From: Triticum aestivum | Lineage: Eukaryota > Streptophyta > Magnoliopsida > Poales > Poaceae | Direction of reading: 5' to 3' | NCBI RefSeq assembly: GCF_018294505.1 | Contig: NC_057807.1 | Location: 134,435,011-134,499,010 of the forward strand | Length of the DNA: 64,000 nt | Shown here: one piece after another, positions 1 to 10,875 of the stretch | Position numbering within the stretch: the first letter of the stretch is position 1 | How the letters are laid out: each line of letters begins with the position of its first letter | Translations under genes and position numbers: made by a program | Notes under the pieces: model-generated | The model's input: only the letters and a program-made list of their open reading frames with translations | Told to the model about the DNA's origin: nothing | Databases searched by the model: none

Positions 1-744
1 GTGTTTTATATTTAAAAACCATTAACCTTTTTTTCAAAAAAATATCGTTTGATAAGTATGTACATTAAGAAAGAAAAACGCAAGTTCGCTCAAACCATAT
101 CTTTCATTCAGTCATACTGCGAATTTATATTCATATGACCGAGATACAGTATTAAACCAAAGAAAAAAACTATTCCCGATGGCGGCGGAGGCGGCGTGCC
201 GCACCGTTGTTGTCGTCCTCCGGGACGCTGTTGTTGAAGTCTTCAATGCAGCATAGAATGTTCTTCACTTGTAAATCAAACATCATGTCATCCCGGGATC
301 GACGGGCGAGGCGCGGGAGGACGGCAGCTGGCGGCGCTAAGAGGTAGCATTCGACGGCGGCGTCCCATGCTGCTGAGGGGGGCGCTCGCATGGAGAGGAA
401 GGCGGGCGGCCATGGAAGTCAAAGGGCTCACTTCCCAGTGAGCCTGCACAGTGTACAACTTGCACGCTTTTCTGTGAGCCTACACATTCGAGGACAGCTT
501 GCATCGCTCTCGGTCAGTCTACGCACCGGACTGCGCTCACACGCCTCCTGTTGAGTCAAGGTTAAGCAGCTATCCGCACGGCAACTCCTACAGCCATTAA
601 AACCAAGACACGCGGCGTCACGTGAATGGTTAACAGAACACACATGGTTTGAATTATACAAACGTTTGAGATATTAAAGTGGCAGTTATTTTTTCAAAAT
701 GCCTTTGTTGGCTGTCATTATTCGAGTGCGCCCTCTCTCAAAAT
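1..744. other. Unassigned segment with a GC-rich patch (possible captured exon)
   Basis: The first ~170 bases are AT-rich and show nothing recognisable. From 170 to about 420 the DNA turns GC-rich, and the minus strand has a 73-codon open frame (391 to 170) rich in Ala, Arg and Asp with no domain I recognise. Minus-strand 428-661 holds a second short open frame, Ser/Cys/Arg rich, with repeated CRLTE/CRLTG-like words caused by a short DNA repeat. The composition resembles a captured plant exon or 5' UTR inside the CACTA element, but this is a guess. Confidence 0.3.
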
Positions 745-3590
745 GGACACAAAAAATACCATAGCATGTCGGGTGCCATTCCATGATAGCATGCCAAGTT
801 TCATGAATTTTAGACGAGTTTTGGATTTACTAGAATTTAAAAATAAGGTATCTCGACGTTTTGCCGACAATCAACGGTGCTCTGGTGTTTGAAATTCATT
901 CCCATTTCTTGCATGGGACCTAAGCATGCACCTAAGGACAGAGTTGATTTTTCAACCAATTCATATGCACTGGAGCATGTGCATGTAGTTCAAATTTGAA
1001 TTATGCACATAAATGCATTGAAAATTCAGTTGATGCATAAAAATGCCCAAAAGAACCCCGACAAATCACAAAAATTGACACAACACTCCTGTTGTTCTAT
1101 GTTGACACGAGAATTTTTTTGAAAGCAATAAGAGGCAACGGATATCGTTTCGTCCCCAAAGGTGGGACGTTCCCTACCGAAACCATCATGCTTGTTGTGA
1201 GAAGCTCTGGTTTGTTAGAAGCATATACTTAAACCTTCCCCAAATGGGATAAAAAATTTACCGTGGCATGTTGATGCCGCTCCATGATAGCATGCCAAGT
1301 TTCATGAATTTCAGATGAGTTTTGGATTTACTGGAATTTAAAAACCAGGTATCTCAATGTTTTGCCGGCAATCAACGGTGCCCTGGTGTTTGAAGTTCAT
1401 TACCATTTCTTGCATGGAACCTAAGCATGCACCCAAGGACACATATTTGATTTTTCAGCCAATTTATATGCACTGGAGCATGTGCATGTAGTTCCAATTT
1501 GAATTATGCACATAAATGTATTAAAAACTCAGTTAATGTATAAAAATGTCCAAACAAACCCCGAAAAATCACAAAAATTAATAGAACACTCCTGTTGTTC
1601 TATGTTGACATGGGAAAATTTTTTGAAAGCAATAAGCAGCAATGGATATCATTTCATCCCCAAAGGTGGGACGTTCCCTACCGAAACACATCATGCTTGT
1701 TGTGAGAAGCTCTAGTTTGTGAGAAGCATATACCCAAACCTGCCCCAAATGGGACAAAGTTTTTACCACGACATGTTGATGCCGCTCCATGCTAGCATGC
1801 CATGTTTCATGAATTTTAGACGAGTTTTGGATTTACTAGAATTTAAAAACCAGGTATCTCAATGTTTTGCCCGCAATCGACGATGCCCTGGTGTTTGAAA
1901 TTCATTACCATTTCTTGCATGGGACCTAAGCATGCACCCAAGGACACAAATTTGATTTTTCAACCAATTTATATGCACCGAAGCATGTGCATGTAGTTCA
2001 GATTTGAATTATGTACATAAATGCATTGAAAACTCAGTTAATGCATAAAAATGTCCAAACGAACCCCGAAAAATCACAAAATTGGCACAACACTCATGTT
2101 GTTCTAAGTTGACACGAGAAATTTTTTGAAAGCAATAAGAGGCAATGGATATCGTTTCGTCCCCAAAGGTGGGACGTTCCCTACCGAAACCATCATGCTT
2201 GTTGTGAGAAGCTCTGGTTTGTGAGAAGCATATACTCAAACCTGCCCCAAATGGGACAAAAATTTTACCGCGACATGTTGATGCCGCTCCATGATAGCAT
2301 GCCAAGTTTCATGAATTTTAGACGAGTTCTGGATTTACTAGAATTTAAAAACCAGGTATCTCAATGTTTGCGGCCGAGTGACGGTGGCAGGGTGTTTGAC
2401 ATTCATTCCAATTTCTTGCATGGGACCTAAGCATGCAACCAAGGACACATATTTGAATTTTCAACCAATTTATATGCATTAGAGCATGTGCATGTAGTTC
2501 AAATTTGCATTATGCACATATATACATTGAAAACTCAACTAATGCATAAAAATGTCCAAACGAACCCCGAAAAATCCAAAAAATTGACACAACACTCCTG
2601 TTGTTCTATGTTGACACTAGGAAAAAAATTGAAATCAAGAAGACGCAATGGATATCATTTCGTCCAGAAAGGTGAAATGTTCCCTACCGAAACCATCATT
2701 CTTGTTGTGAGAAGCTCTGGTTTGTGAGAAGCATATCCCCAAACGTGCCCCAAATGGGACAAAAAATTTACCACGACATGTTGATGCCGCTCCATGACAG
2801 CGTGCCAAGTTTCATGAATTTCAGACACGCTTTGGATTTACTAGATTTTAAAAACCAGGTATCTCATTGTTTGCGGCCGAGTGACGGTGACAGGGTGTTT
2901 GACATTCATTCGCATTTCTTGCGTGGGACCTAAGCAGGCAACCAAGGACACATATTTGAATTTTCAACTAATTTATATGCATTAGAGCATGTGTCTGTAG
3001 TTCAAATTTGAATAATGCACATGAATGCATAGAAAACCGAGTTAATGTATAAAAATGTCCAAGCGAACCCCGGAAAATCCCAAAAATTGACACAACACTC
3101 CTGTTGTTCTATGTTGACACTAGGAAAACAAATTGAAATCGAGAAGAGGTAACGGATATCGTTTCATCTAGAAAGGTGAAATGTTCCCTACCGAAACCAT
3201 CAGACTTGTTGTGAGAAGCTCTGGTTTATGAGAAGCTTATACCCAAACCTGCCCCAAATGGGACAAAATTTTACCACGGCATGTTGATGCCGCTCCATGA
3301 TAGCATGCCAAGTTTCATGAATTTCGAACAAATTTTGGATTTAGTAGAATTCCAAAAGCAAGTACGTCGACGTTTGCCGGAGAGCCACGGTGCTGTGTTG
3401 TTTGAATTTCATCCCCATTTCTTGCATGGGCATAAGCATAAACCCATAGACACATATATGATTTTACAACCCATGTTCGTGCACCGTAGCATGTGCATGT
3501 AGTCTAATTTTGAATTGTGCACCTGAAATGGCTAGAAAACCAATTTAATGTATAAAATGTTCAAACAAATCCTGAATAATTCCAATTCTT
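745..3590. repeat. About six tandem copies of a ~503-bp unit
   Basis: The landmark ATAGCATGCCAAGTTTCATG (or a close variant) recurs near 785, 1290, 1794, 2293, 2795 and 3298, giving a period of 499-506 bp. Units share further blocks such as CCAAATGGGACA, the Met-Pro-Leu-His reading CATGTTGATGCCGCTCCATG, and TTCTTGCATGGG. The short open frames seen repeatedly here (for example 2221-2430, 2724-2933, 3281-3502) are the same unit read in one frame and are not genes. The last unit is the most diverged and ends near 3590. Arrays like this are known inside Triticeae CACTA elements. Confidence 0.85.
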
Positions 3591-3887
3591 TTACGACACA
3601 CATATAGTTGCATGTTCACTGCAGATAAAAGGTCTAGCAGTTCAAACACCGTCCGTTGCCGCCGTGACCCTATTATGTAATTCAAATCAAAATGAAAAAT
3701 CAAGTAGATTGCACACAATTTATTATCACCAACCGTGTGAGATGTAGCACAAAATATCCTCGAGCACCATCGGTGTATAATACGCCTATGGCTTACGCGA
3801 GAAGGTGCGTCGGCTATAGTCCACAGCCGGTGTCTCAAGCACACTACATCGCTCCCCAAATATCATTTCACTGTTCAATCATCGCCG
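3591..3887. other. Spacer upstream of the Ala-rich ORF
   Basis: AT-rich sequence between the tandem array and the GC-rich ORF. It might hold a promoter for the ORF, but I see no convincing TATA box at a sensible distance. Confidence 0.35.
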
Positions 3888-4508
3888 GTGAAAGATGGGC
3901 ACGTGGACCCGCGTCATGAGACCAACTTCGGTGGCCCACTCCAGCGAGAGCGCGGCCGCAGCCGCCATGCGTGTGCTAACAAGGTGCATGAGCGCGGCCG
4001 CAATCTGCGGTCGGGCGGCCAAGGCAGCCCAAACGGCCACTGTTGCTTCTCAAGTGGCGGCAGCAACATCTGCCTCGGGGATAGCAACTGGCGAGAGCGG
4101 CACATCGATGTCCGTTCCGCAGCAATAGCCTTAGCCCTAATGGAGGTCGCCCAGGACCATGTCGAGGCTGCCCACCCCCAGCTCGTGGCGGTCGCCACAC
4201 AAATCAAACGAAGCTTCTCCGATAACGGTCGGCAACCCATGGCCGAAGAGTTGGCAATCGCCGAGAGCGTTCGAGCAGCCGTCCGTTCCTCTGCCGCATA
4301 CCTTGCGACGACGGAGCCCGTCCAAGCCCAGATCGTGGCCGCCCACGCCCAGCTCATGGTGGCCTTTTCCAAAGAGATGGTGGACGCAGATGGCGAGATG
4401 CTTGCCGAGTATGGTGCGATGGATGCCATGGAGCCCCTTCCCCAGGAGATCATCGGGCGCGAGCTGGACATGGAGGTGGCGGCGGAGATCGACGAGCACC
4501 AGTCGTAG
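3888..4508 (+). pseudogene. Ala-rich ORF carried by the CACTA element, probably frameshifted
   Basis: Not a family I can name. Two overlapping plus-strand frames look like halves of one Ala-rich protein. The frame starting at ATG 3895 gives an Ala/Ser/Thr-rich stretch of 77 codons ending near 4128. The frame from about 4110 to 4508 continues with the same composition (Ala, Val, Glu, with repeats of the AAHPQL/AAHAQL kind) and ends in an acidic tail before TAG. The simplest reading is one protein broken by an indel near 4100-4130, because the N-terminal part of the 3888 frame loses the Ala-rich character. The C-terminal half has recurring 30-odd-residue words (EAAHPQLVAVA, VAAHAQLMVAF), suggesting an internal duplication and a helical structure. 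No signal peptide or membrane segment is seen. The GC-rich composition differs sharply from the flanks. Confidence 0.4.
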
Positions 4509-5140
4509 TACTAGTACTCTTTGTTTTGTTTAATTAAGAGCACCGGTTATTTCATTTGTTAGAGTAATGTTTAGGTCAGCTAGCTCTGTTTAATTGCTGA
4601 ACTTGCTCGATTAAGAAGTGTGGGTGTGCTGTAGTCTCCTTTGTGTACCCAAATTATGCAATGACGTGGATGACCACTGTAACCATGGAAATTCGAACCA
4701 AAATTTTTGACGTTCAAACTCATCACACACGTGTTAAGCTATCTGAATCTTTTGTGATGTTCACATATCGTACACAGTTTTGAATAAGGGACCGTGTCTG
4801 ATGACACTTTGCGCACCAGTTTTTTCGCTGAAGCGATTCCAAATTTTCGGCTTCCGTGGAAATATCTAGCTCCCCGCCCCCTTACCAAAAGCCACATTTA
4901 TCCTGTTTCCGCCTTCCTTTCCAAGTTGAATTCACTCCTTGCTTGCAGCGCCGCCTCCTTGCCAGCGACCCTCCTTCATGCTGCTTGGCCTCGTCTATCC
5001 AGGCAGGTAATCCACACCAAACCCCCATCCTCCTCCTACTTCCACATCCCACATGCCCTGACCGCCTGCGCGAGCGCGACACCTTCCACCCAAATTACCA
5101 ACCCCTCCACTAAATAAGTGACGCCCTAAGCCATGGTGCA
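4509..5140. other. Spacer with subterminal-like motifs and GC-rich leader
   Basis: AT-rich sequence to about 4790, then a more GC-rich, pyrimidine-rich stretch (4860-5110) that resembles a plant 5' UTR. A 107-codon open frame (4794-5117) runs through it without any recognisable domain; I treat it as leader sequence of the gene that follows. Confidence 0.3.
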
Positions 5141-5152
5141 CGCAGTTTAGCC

Positions 5153-5273
5153 AGGATCTCAAGGAGCATTTGGTAGCGGAGAAGCAAATTGCGACTACAT
5201 GCGTGGATGAGGTCGCGATGGCTGCCATTCGTGCCGACCCCCAGATCTTGGAGGAGCACCTTGCCATTTGCTA
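5153..5273 (+). pseudogene. Possible 5' exon of the CACTA-borne gene
   Basis: One frame is open from 5153 to TAG at 5273 and encodes about 40 residues rich in Ala, Glu and Leu (it reads DLKEHLVAEKQIATT and ends EEHLAIC). It precedes the introns and exons of the B3-like gene on the same strand. Link to that gene is inferred from position only, and the in-frame TAG argues it is not functional. Confidence 0.25.
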
Positions 5274-5404
5274 GCTACGCCGGTTAAGCATGCTCGGTTT
5301 ACCCGTTGTGTGTGCTGCTCCTGCCTTTCCTTCAGAAATTCTAGTGAATTGTGCTATCTAATTTTACCATGCAATCTGTTGCTCTAGTGTATATGATCTA
5401 TATG

Positions 5405-6090
5405 TCGTGCAGTGTGGTGCTCACTTATTAATTGTTTTGTTAATTAGTTGTCGTCTTCAGTTAACTGTTTGGTTCAATTCTGCAAAGGTGATGTTCAATT
5501 CTTCAGGCTACAATTTTGTATTGTCTTCCATGTGAGAAATAAATCGAATTTATCTTTACAAAATACATGAGAAACGAATACAATTGCTATATTTCCAAGT
5601 TGTCAAGCATGCTTGGTTTGGTTATACATTGTGCAATGTGGTGCTCAGTTAACGTTTGGTTCATTTGTGTTGTGGTGTTTAGTTAACTGTTTGGTTCAAT
5701 TCTGCAATGCGATGTTCAATAGTTGTGGGTGCATTCTGTTATTGTATACCATGTGAGGAATAAATTGAATTTGGATGTAGTAAATACATGAGAAACAAAT
5801 ACAAGTGCTATATTTCCAAGTTGTTAAGCATGCTTGGTTTGGTTAACTGTCTGATCTTCTATTAGGAGTATGTTATATCAATTTGGTGCTCAGTTAATGT
5901 TTGGTTTATTTGTTGTGGTGTTTAGTTAACTGCTTGGTTCAATTCTGCAATGCGATGTCCAATTGTCGTGGGTAGAATTTTGTATTATTGTGCATGTGAG
6001 GAATAAATTGAATTTGGCTGCACTTAATACAGGAGAAACATATACAAGTGTTATATTTCCTAGTTCTTAATCATGCTTGGTTTGGATGAA
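5405..6090. repeat. About three copies of a ~230-bp repeat in intron-like DNA
   Basis: The phrase AAGCATGCTTGGTTTGG (with small changes) occurs near 5605, 5825 and 6068, and GAGGAATAAATTGAATTTGG near 5535 (variant), 5755 and 6000. GTTAACTGTTTGGTTCAATT recurs between them. Spacing is about 220-245 bp. The block lies between the possible 5' exon and the B3-like exons and so would be intronic. Confidence 0.75.
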
Positions 6091-6218
6091 TGGGTTTCCC
6101 ATGTGGCTTGAATTAATCTGACGAATCTGCAATGTGCTTATTTTCCATCAACATATTTTACTGATAGCACGCGAACCCTTACTTAACCTGATGACTAACT
6201 ACCTTATATGTGTTGCAG

Positions 6219-6874
6219 GGAAACAATGGGAAGCACCGAGGTTTACAATCGAGGTTAGCATGTGCATGGTCCGTTGTATAATAGCACATTATTCTGCAAT
6301 TGCAGGAACCATTCTAATATTTAGGTTTTTAACAATTTAGTCTTGCACATGTAGGTCCTGCTGTCAGAGGTTTTGACCCACTGTTCGACCCTTTTTGCAT
6401 ATGGGGAAATGAGTTGTCCATGAATATCAATCGAATTAAGAAACTCAGAAAGATTGTTAGGATAAAGAAATTAACAACAAGAAACAACAAGATCTTTGTC
6501 TGCACAATGAAGAAGACATCAGTTTAGTACAAGATGGTACTAACTATTATACCTTGACTTTTTTTATTCCTTTGCCCCATTTCCAATATTGAGAAGATAT
6601 ATATGCACATGCTTGTTTTCAGACCTTTCCAAAGCAGCTCACTAATGATTACCTCTGAAACCACCTCTATGCTCAGGAGGCGAGGAAGGTTTTCATACAA
6701 CACCCAAGGTTCAATATTGAAGTGTTCCTGAAGAGGACGAAGGGCGGACGGTCAATCATCCACACCCACTGGCCTAAAGTTGCAAAGACCTTTAACATGA
6801 ATGAAGGCTCAATATTCGCCTTCCGCTTCAGCAGTTTTCCAGATGAGATGCATCTGTCTATATACCGTCTATGA
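6219..6874 (+). pseudogene. Captured plant gene with B3-like DNA-binding domain, three exons
   Basis: Three segments bounded by AG/GT sites join in a consistent reading frame: 6219-6253, 6355-6536 and 6623-6874 (TGA at 6872-6874). The middle exon is rich in basic residues (IKKLRKIVRIKKL), a possible nuclear-targeting or DNA-contact stretch. The last exon reads like a plant B3 domain: FPKQLTNDYL, then VFLKRTKGGRSIIHTHW, KVAKTFNMNEGSIFAF and a closing beta strand MHLSIYRL. B3 domains bind DNA in plant transcription factors (ABI3/VP1, ARF, REM). Two in-frame stops (TAG 6525-6527, TGA 6656-6658) break it, so this copy is a pseudogene. Its location between the tandem array and the CACTA right end says it is cargo of the transposon. 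B3 is a judgement from strand pattern and motif order. Confidence 0.6.
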
Positions 6875-7109
6875 TGCTAATTTCGAAAGGTTCTACATGT
6901 TGCATGTGAAACTTGGTGCCGGTGCAGTTGTGTAATGGGGTAGATGAGTGCTGAAGCTATATCATGTTGTACTCTAATGTATTTCAATTATGAAATTCTG
7001 CTTCCTTAATATGGAAATGAAATATATTATGTGCTTAATATGAATGTCAATTAGATTAATAAATGGATTATTAATAATAGGGTAATTAGCCTGCTAATTG
7101 GGTTTTGCT
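6875..7109. other. 3' flank of the B3-like gene
   Basis: AT-rich sequence with AATAAA-like words (near 7058) consistent with a 3' UTR and polyadenylation region. Nothing else is recognised. Confidence 0.3.
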
Positions 7110-7732
7110 ATTGCAAACGGTTATTGAAAATACCGTGGGCGATGAACTTAGGCAACGCACACAGTTTCTACGAATAAACCGTGTTGGATCAATGAACAAT
7201 CACACATGACTTTCTCTTGAAAACTGTTTGCGTTCGGCCACCTTGCGCAAACGTTTACCACATAAAAACTATGTGTGATGGACAATATTTGTCACACAGT
7301 TTCTTCTACGGACCTTGTGTGATGCATTCAATAACGAAACGATAAAATTGTTAATATCGTGTGCAATGGCAACACTATCACAAATGATTTAACGGGAAAA
7401 TTGTGTGTGATGTACCTGTGAACGGAAATGTTTTCCTTGGAGTGACTGTGTGGGATGTACATACCGGAAACATTTAGCGGGGACTGACTGTGTGGGATGT
7501 ACTTGCGACCGGAAACAATTTCGCCTGTATAATTGTATTTTTTAGCTCTACTGTACTTATTTCCATATTTGAGCGCTCACTGGTCACACACGACCTCATT
7601 TTTTCGAGCGTGTGTGCCAGGAGGGCATATCCCCGATGGTTCTTTCATGTGGGAAGGACCCCCTATCGCTGTCACTCACTAGGAGACGGTTCCAAATGCC
7701 ATCGCGGAAAGGGGTTAAAACCGTTTGTATAG
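7110..7732. repeat. CACTA subterminal repeat region
   Basis: Short motifs recur in both orientations: CACACAG/CTGTGTG, TGTGTGATG, AAACCGT/ACGGTTT and CGCAAACG. They cluster within ~620 bp of the terminal repeat, the usual position of transposase-binding subterminal repeats in En/Spm-type elements. Binding itself is known for the superfamily and is not shown here. Confidence 0.65.
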
Positions 7733-7750
7733 CACCAACGCATACTAGTG
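7733..7750 (-). repeat. CACTA right terminal inverted repeat
   Basis: The minus strand from 7750 inward reads CACTAGTATGCGTTGGTG. The CACTA motif at the very end sets the element boundary. Confidence 0.7.
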
Positions 7751-7852
7751 GTCCAACCTTATAGACGATGAAGACGAGTTCAAAGCTTTAACTGGCATCG
7801 ACTGGACATCATCTGACTTCCCGACGATGAAGAAGAAGAAGAACTGGCGCAG
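7751..7852 (+). pseudogene. Tail of an antisense gene of the Tat element (fragment)
   Basis: The plus strand, which is antisense to this gypsy element, has an open frame that reads DDEDEFKALTGIDW and runs through a Lys-rich stretch to a stop near 7850. It is followed by an AT-rich 3'-UTR-like stretch. In the second Tat element of this window a spliced antisense gene occupies exactly this place, starting near the 3' LTR and running towards pol. Here only the last codons would remain because the CACTA element inserted into it. I base this on position and composition; no sequence match to the other antisense gene is visible. Confidence 0.35.
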
Positions 7853-9100
7853 GATAACCTAGAGTCTTCAACTCGCCAAGACCAGAACAACTAACTCAAG
7901 GGGCGGCTCTCGGATTGCAGCACGACATTTCTTCTTCAAAAAAACTCTTAATCATTTGGTCTTTGGAAAGCCTTGTAATAGGCTAGTTAAAACAATGATC
8001 TGCCATGCCATCGTGCATGTTGAGCTATAAAACTGTTGTTGAAATATCTTATGTGCCACTGATGAGCTTGTAGGGAATATCATATTGTTTTACAATGTTC
8101 CTATACACATGGTAAACAACATACACCCTGGCGGTTTACTCCAGGGCGGGTCATAATTTCCAATAGAATATATTCTGGCGACTTAAAGTCTATAACCAGG
8201 ATGGGTTAGAAAAACCAAAAATATTTATTCAAATATGAAAAGTCATACCCGTAGACTGATATCACAATGATGCTATAATGATTGTAATCCATCATGGGCA
8301 TTAACCAATAAATATGAAAATCATGACTCAAATTCTATCAAGGAAAATTACCCTAGGAACTTAAAAATCTATAAGCCAGAAACTGAGCAGGACCAGAAGA
8401 GACTAGCTCTACTTTGTTTTTTGAAAACTGCAGTTTTTTGCTTCAACGAAGCTTGGCATGAAAGTCGTTCATCCCATAAGACGGCTCCCATGTGACATAA
8501 ATCCGTCATTTTAACCTTAACTAGTTCAGGGTCTTATTGAAAAGATTGACTATTAAGAGTACGAATGGGCCACATAGCGGATAGAGTACGATGGTAGGTG
8601 ACTTTATCCTAGCTCTCTGTAAGTCGGCTCTCACGTGACAATGGCCGCGTTTTAATCTTGACAAGTTCAGGGTCTTATTGAAAAGAGTAACTGTCAAGAG
8701 TTCGGCGGGTCACCCGACGGAGTAGCAAGTTGCAAATAGGCTGGTTTAACTCAGATTTGGCATGGAAGCCGGCCAAGTGGGTATGGAAGCTAAACTCGGT
8801 GAGTAAGAAGCCCCCAAATGACCTCTGGCATGGAAGCCGTATCAATAGGGTATGAATAGCTATGCTCATTGAGCAGGAAGCCCCAAGTGACCAATAAGAT
8901 GACTTATAAGCCGGATCAAGAGGGTATGAATAGCTATGCTCATTGAACAGGAAGCCCCCAAGTGACCTTATGAACAGACAATAAAGACTCAAATACCTTG
9001 AAATGAAACGACAAAGGCCCTAAATTATCAGGGATGCCAGCTTTATTATATTGATCATAATGTATACATTGATGAAGGTATGTACAACACAAGAGCCGGC
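7853..9100. other. Non-coding 3' region of the Tat element
   Basis: About 1.2 kb between the integrase end and the CACTA junction. No gene is seen. It holds two direct copies of GTTCAGGGTCTTATTGAAAA (8524 and 8664, 140 bp apart) and a short tandem block described separately. Confidence 0.55.
8757..8966. repeat. Three short tandem copies of a ~65-70-bp unit
   Basis: Units contain TGGCATGGAAGCCG or a variant, then GGGTATGAATAGCTATGCTC, ATTGA(G/A)CAGGAAGCCCC and AAGTGACC. The first unit is more diverged. It lies in the 3' untranslated part of the Tat element. Confidence 0.6.
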
Positions 9101-9103
9101 GGC

Positions 9104-10100
9104 TCAAGTGTAATAAGGTCGAAGATGAGCAATGTTCCAAGGCCGGCGGGTCTCTTCCTCTGATGTGCATAAATCCTTGTGTTCTCGAATATCCAGGAGG
9201 TAGTATGACCCATTGTTCAGATTCTTGCTGACCACAAAAGGTCCTTCCCAAGGTGGGGATAACTTGTGCATATCTGTTTGATCTTGGATGAGCTGGAGCA
9301 CCAAGTCGCCACCCGGGGCAAGTCATGACGGATATCACTCGGAAGAACCGCCTCTGCCCCGTAGACCATGAAGAAGGGCGTGTATCATGTTGATCTGTTG
9401 GGGGTGGTATTTATACTCCAAAGCACTTAGGGTAATTCCTCAACCCAACAACCCAGCGTCCTCTGCAAAGGGACCATAAGCCGGGGCTTTATGCCTCTCA
9501 TGATTTCTTGATTGGCCCTTTCAGCTTGACCATTGGATTAGGGGTGAGCCATGATGACACATCAAGACGAATATGCTCTCGTTGACACAATTCTTTCATA
9601 GCACCTTTAGAAAGATTAGTGCCATTATCAGTTATGATACTGTGAGGGTACCCAAAGTGGAAGATCACCTTCTTAATGAATTGAACCGCCGTCTCCACAT
9701 CACACTTGCTGACCGGCTCTGCCTCAACCCATTTAGTAAACTTGTCAACCGCCACCATGAGGTGGGTCTTTTTCTCCTTGGATCTCTTGAAAGGTCCAAC
9801 CATATCCAGCCCCCAGACTGCAAATGGCCAAGTAATTGGAATCATCCTCAATTCTTGAGCAGGCACATGAGATTGTCTAGAAAACTTCTGACATCCGTCG
9901 CACTTGCTAAACAGATCTTCTGCATCAGCATGAGCCGTCAACCAATAAAACCCATGACGAAAAGCTTTGGCCACAAGAGATTTAGAGCCGGCGTGATGGC
10001 CACAATCTCCTTCATGAATCTCCCTTACAATCTCAGGCCCTCTTCAGGAGAAACACAATGCTGGAACATACTTGTGACACTGCATCGGTGCAGATCGCCA
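9104..10100 (-). pseudogene. Integrase of the Tat element, broken
   Basis: Integrase inserts the element cDNA into host DNA. On the minus strand the zinc-binding region shows HHAGSKSLVAKAF...CDGCQKF (about 10010-9880), followed by the catalytic core with GLDMVGPF (first Asp) and ITDNGTN (second Asp). The third acidic residue is lost: the segment equal to NGQVERANG reads NPMVKLKGP, putting Lys in place of Glu. A stop follows at 9498. A separate minus-strand frame (9304-9104) carries the C-terminal region, LSPPWEGPFVV to RPWNIAHLRPYYT, which is the usual end of Tat integrases. Stops, frameshifts and the substituted catalytic residue make it inactive. Confidence 0.8.
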
Positions 10101-10750
10101 TTGACAATAGTCATCGATTTAGACCGCCGGGTTATTTTCCTAGCCAAAGTTTCATCCTCAGGTGACTCTCCCCGGGTCATATAAGCCAAATAAGGAACTC
10201 TCCAATCAGGAATAGCATGAAGAGCCGCCACCAGTTGTGCTTCTGGGTTAGGGATTGCAAGATCCTCCTCCGTTGGTAGCTTGACTGAAGGGTTATGTAA
10301 TATATCAAGAAAAATATTTGATGGTACCGGCTTATGCTGAGACCCAAGCTGGCTTAAAGCATTAGCTGGCTCATTCTTTCTGTGATCAATATGTTCCACC
10401 TAATAACCTTTGAAGTGCCCAGCAATGCTATCAACCACCCGATGATAAGCTGCCATGAGCGGATCCTTAGAATCCCAAGTTCCTGAAACTTGCTGAGCCA
10501 CCAAATCTGAGTCGCCAAAGCACCTGACCCGGCTTAGGTTCATTTCTTTGGCCATCCGAAGACCATGGAGCAGGGCCTCATACTCAGCTGCATTATTAGT
10601 ACAAGGAAACATCAGCCTTAAAACATAGCAGAACTTGTCACCTCGCGGGGAAGTCAAAATAACTCCAGCCCCCGAGCCTTCCAATTTTCTAGACACATCA
10701 AAATGAATATTCCAGTATGTATTATCAGGCTTCTCTTCAGGCATATGCAA
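10025..10750 (-). pseudogene. Second (archaeal-type) RNase H and linker of the Tat element
   Basis: Minus-strand frames 10750-10400 and 10399-10025, separated by one stop, encode a second RNase H domain placed between the RT-linked RNase H and the integrase. It shows NIHFDVSRKLEGSGAGV (first Asp), AAEYEALLHGLRMA (Glu) and GDSDL (Asp). The last acidic position reads NEPANALSQL, so Asp is probably replaced by Asn. An added RNase H in this position is a known hallmark of Tat-lineage gypsy elements. The linker towards integrase follows to 10025. Confidence 0.75.
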
Positions 10751-10875
10751 CTCTGTCTATTCATTGATGAAATCCACAAGAGCCTGAGATTTGATAGCTG
10801 TCTGAGGCATATATTTCGAACCATGGTGTCCAAGCTCAATAGCCCATTTGGCCACTCGACCTGTGGCTTCTCTGT

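Larger units (their letters stand above)
1..7750 (+). mobile_element. CACTA (En/Spm-type) DNA transposon, right-hand part
   Basis: The right end is clear. Reading inward from 7750 on the minus strand the sequence starts CACTAGTATGCGTTGG, the form of a CACTA terminal inverted repeat, preceded by several hundred bases of subterminal repeats. The interior carries ~503-bp tandem repeats, an Ala-rich ORF and a decayed spliced gene with a B3-like domain; gene cargo and repeat arrays are common in Triticeae CACTA elements. The left terminus is not in the window, so the 3-bp target duplication cannot be checked (the base triplet after 7750 is gtc). No transposase (TNPD-like) coding region is visible. 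Assigning the first ~740 bases to this element is an inference from continuity. The element lies against sequence that reads as the 3' side of a gypsy element, so it probably inserted into it. Confidence 0.7.

Noticed and set aside
2009..3502. Series of short open frames with similar proteins
   Set aside because: They repeat with the 503-bp tandem unit and show no sign of a coding role.
745..3590. CRISPR-like array
   Set aside because: Repeat units are ~503 bp and contiguous, with no short repeat-spacer structure.
3914..4533. Minus-strand 185-codon frame and two other frames over the Ala-rich ORF
   Set aside because: The GC-rich segment is open in several frames. The plus-strand Ala-rich reading has the best continuity and repeat structure; the others are shadows.
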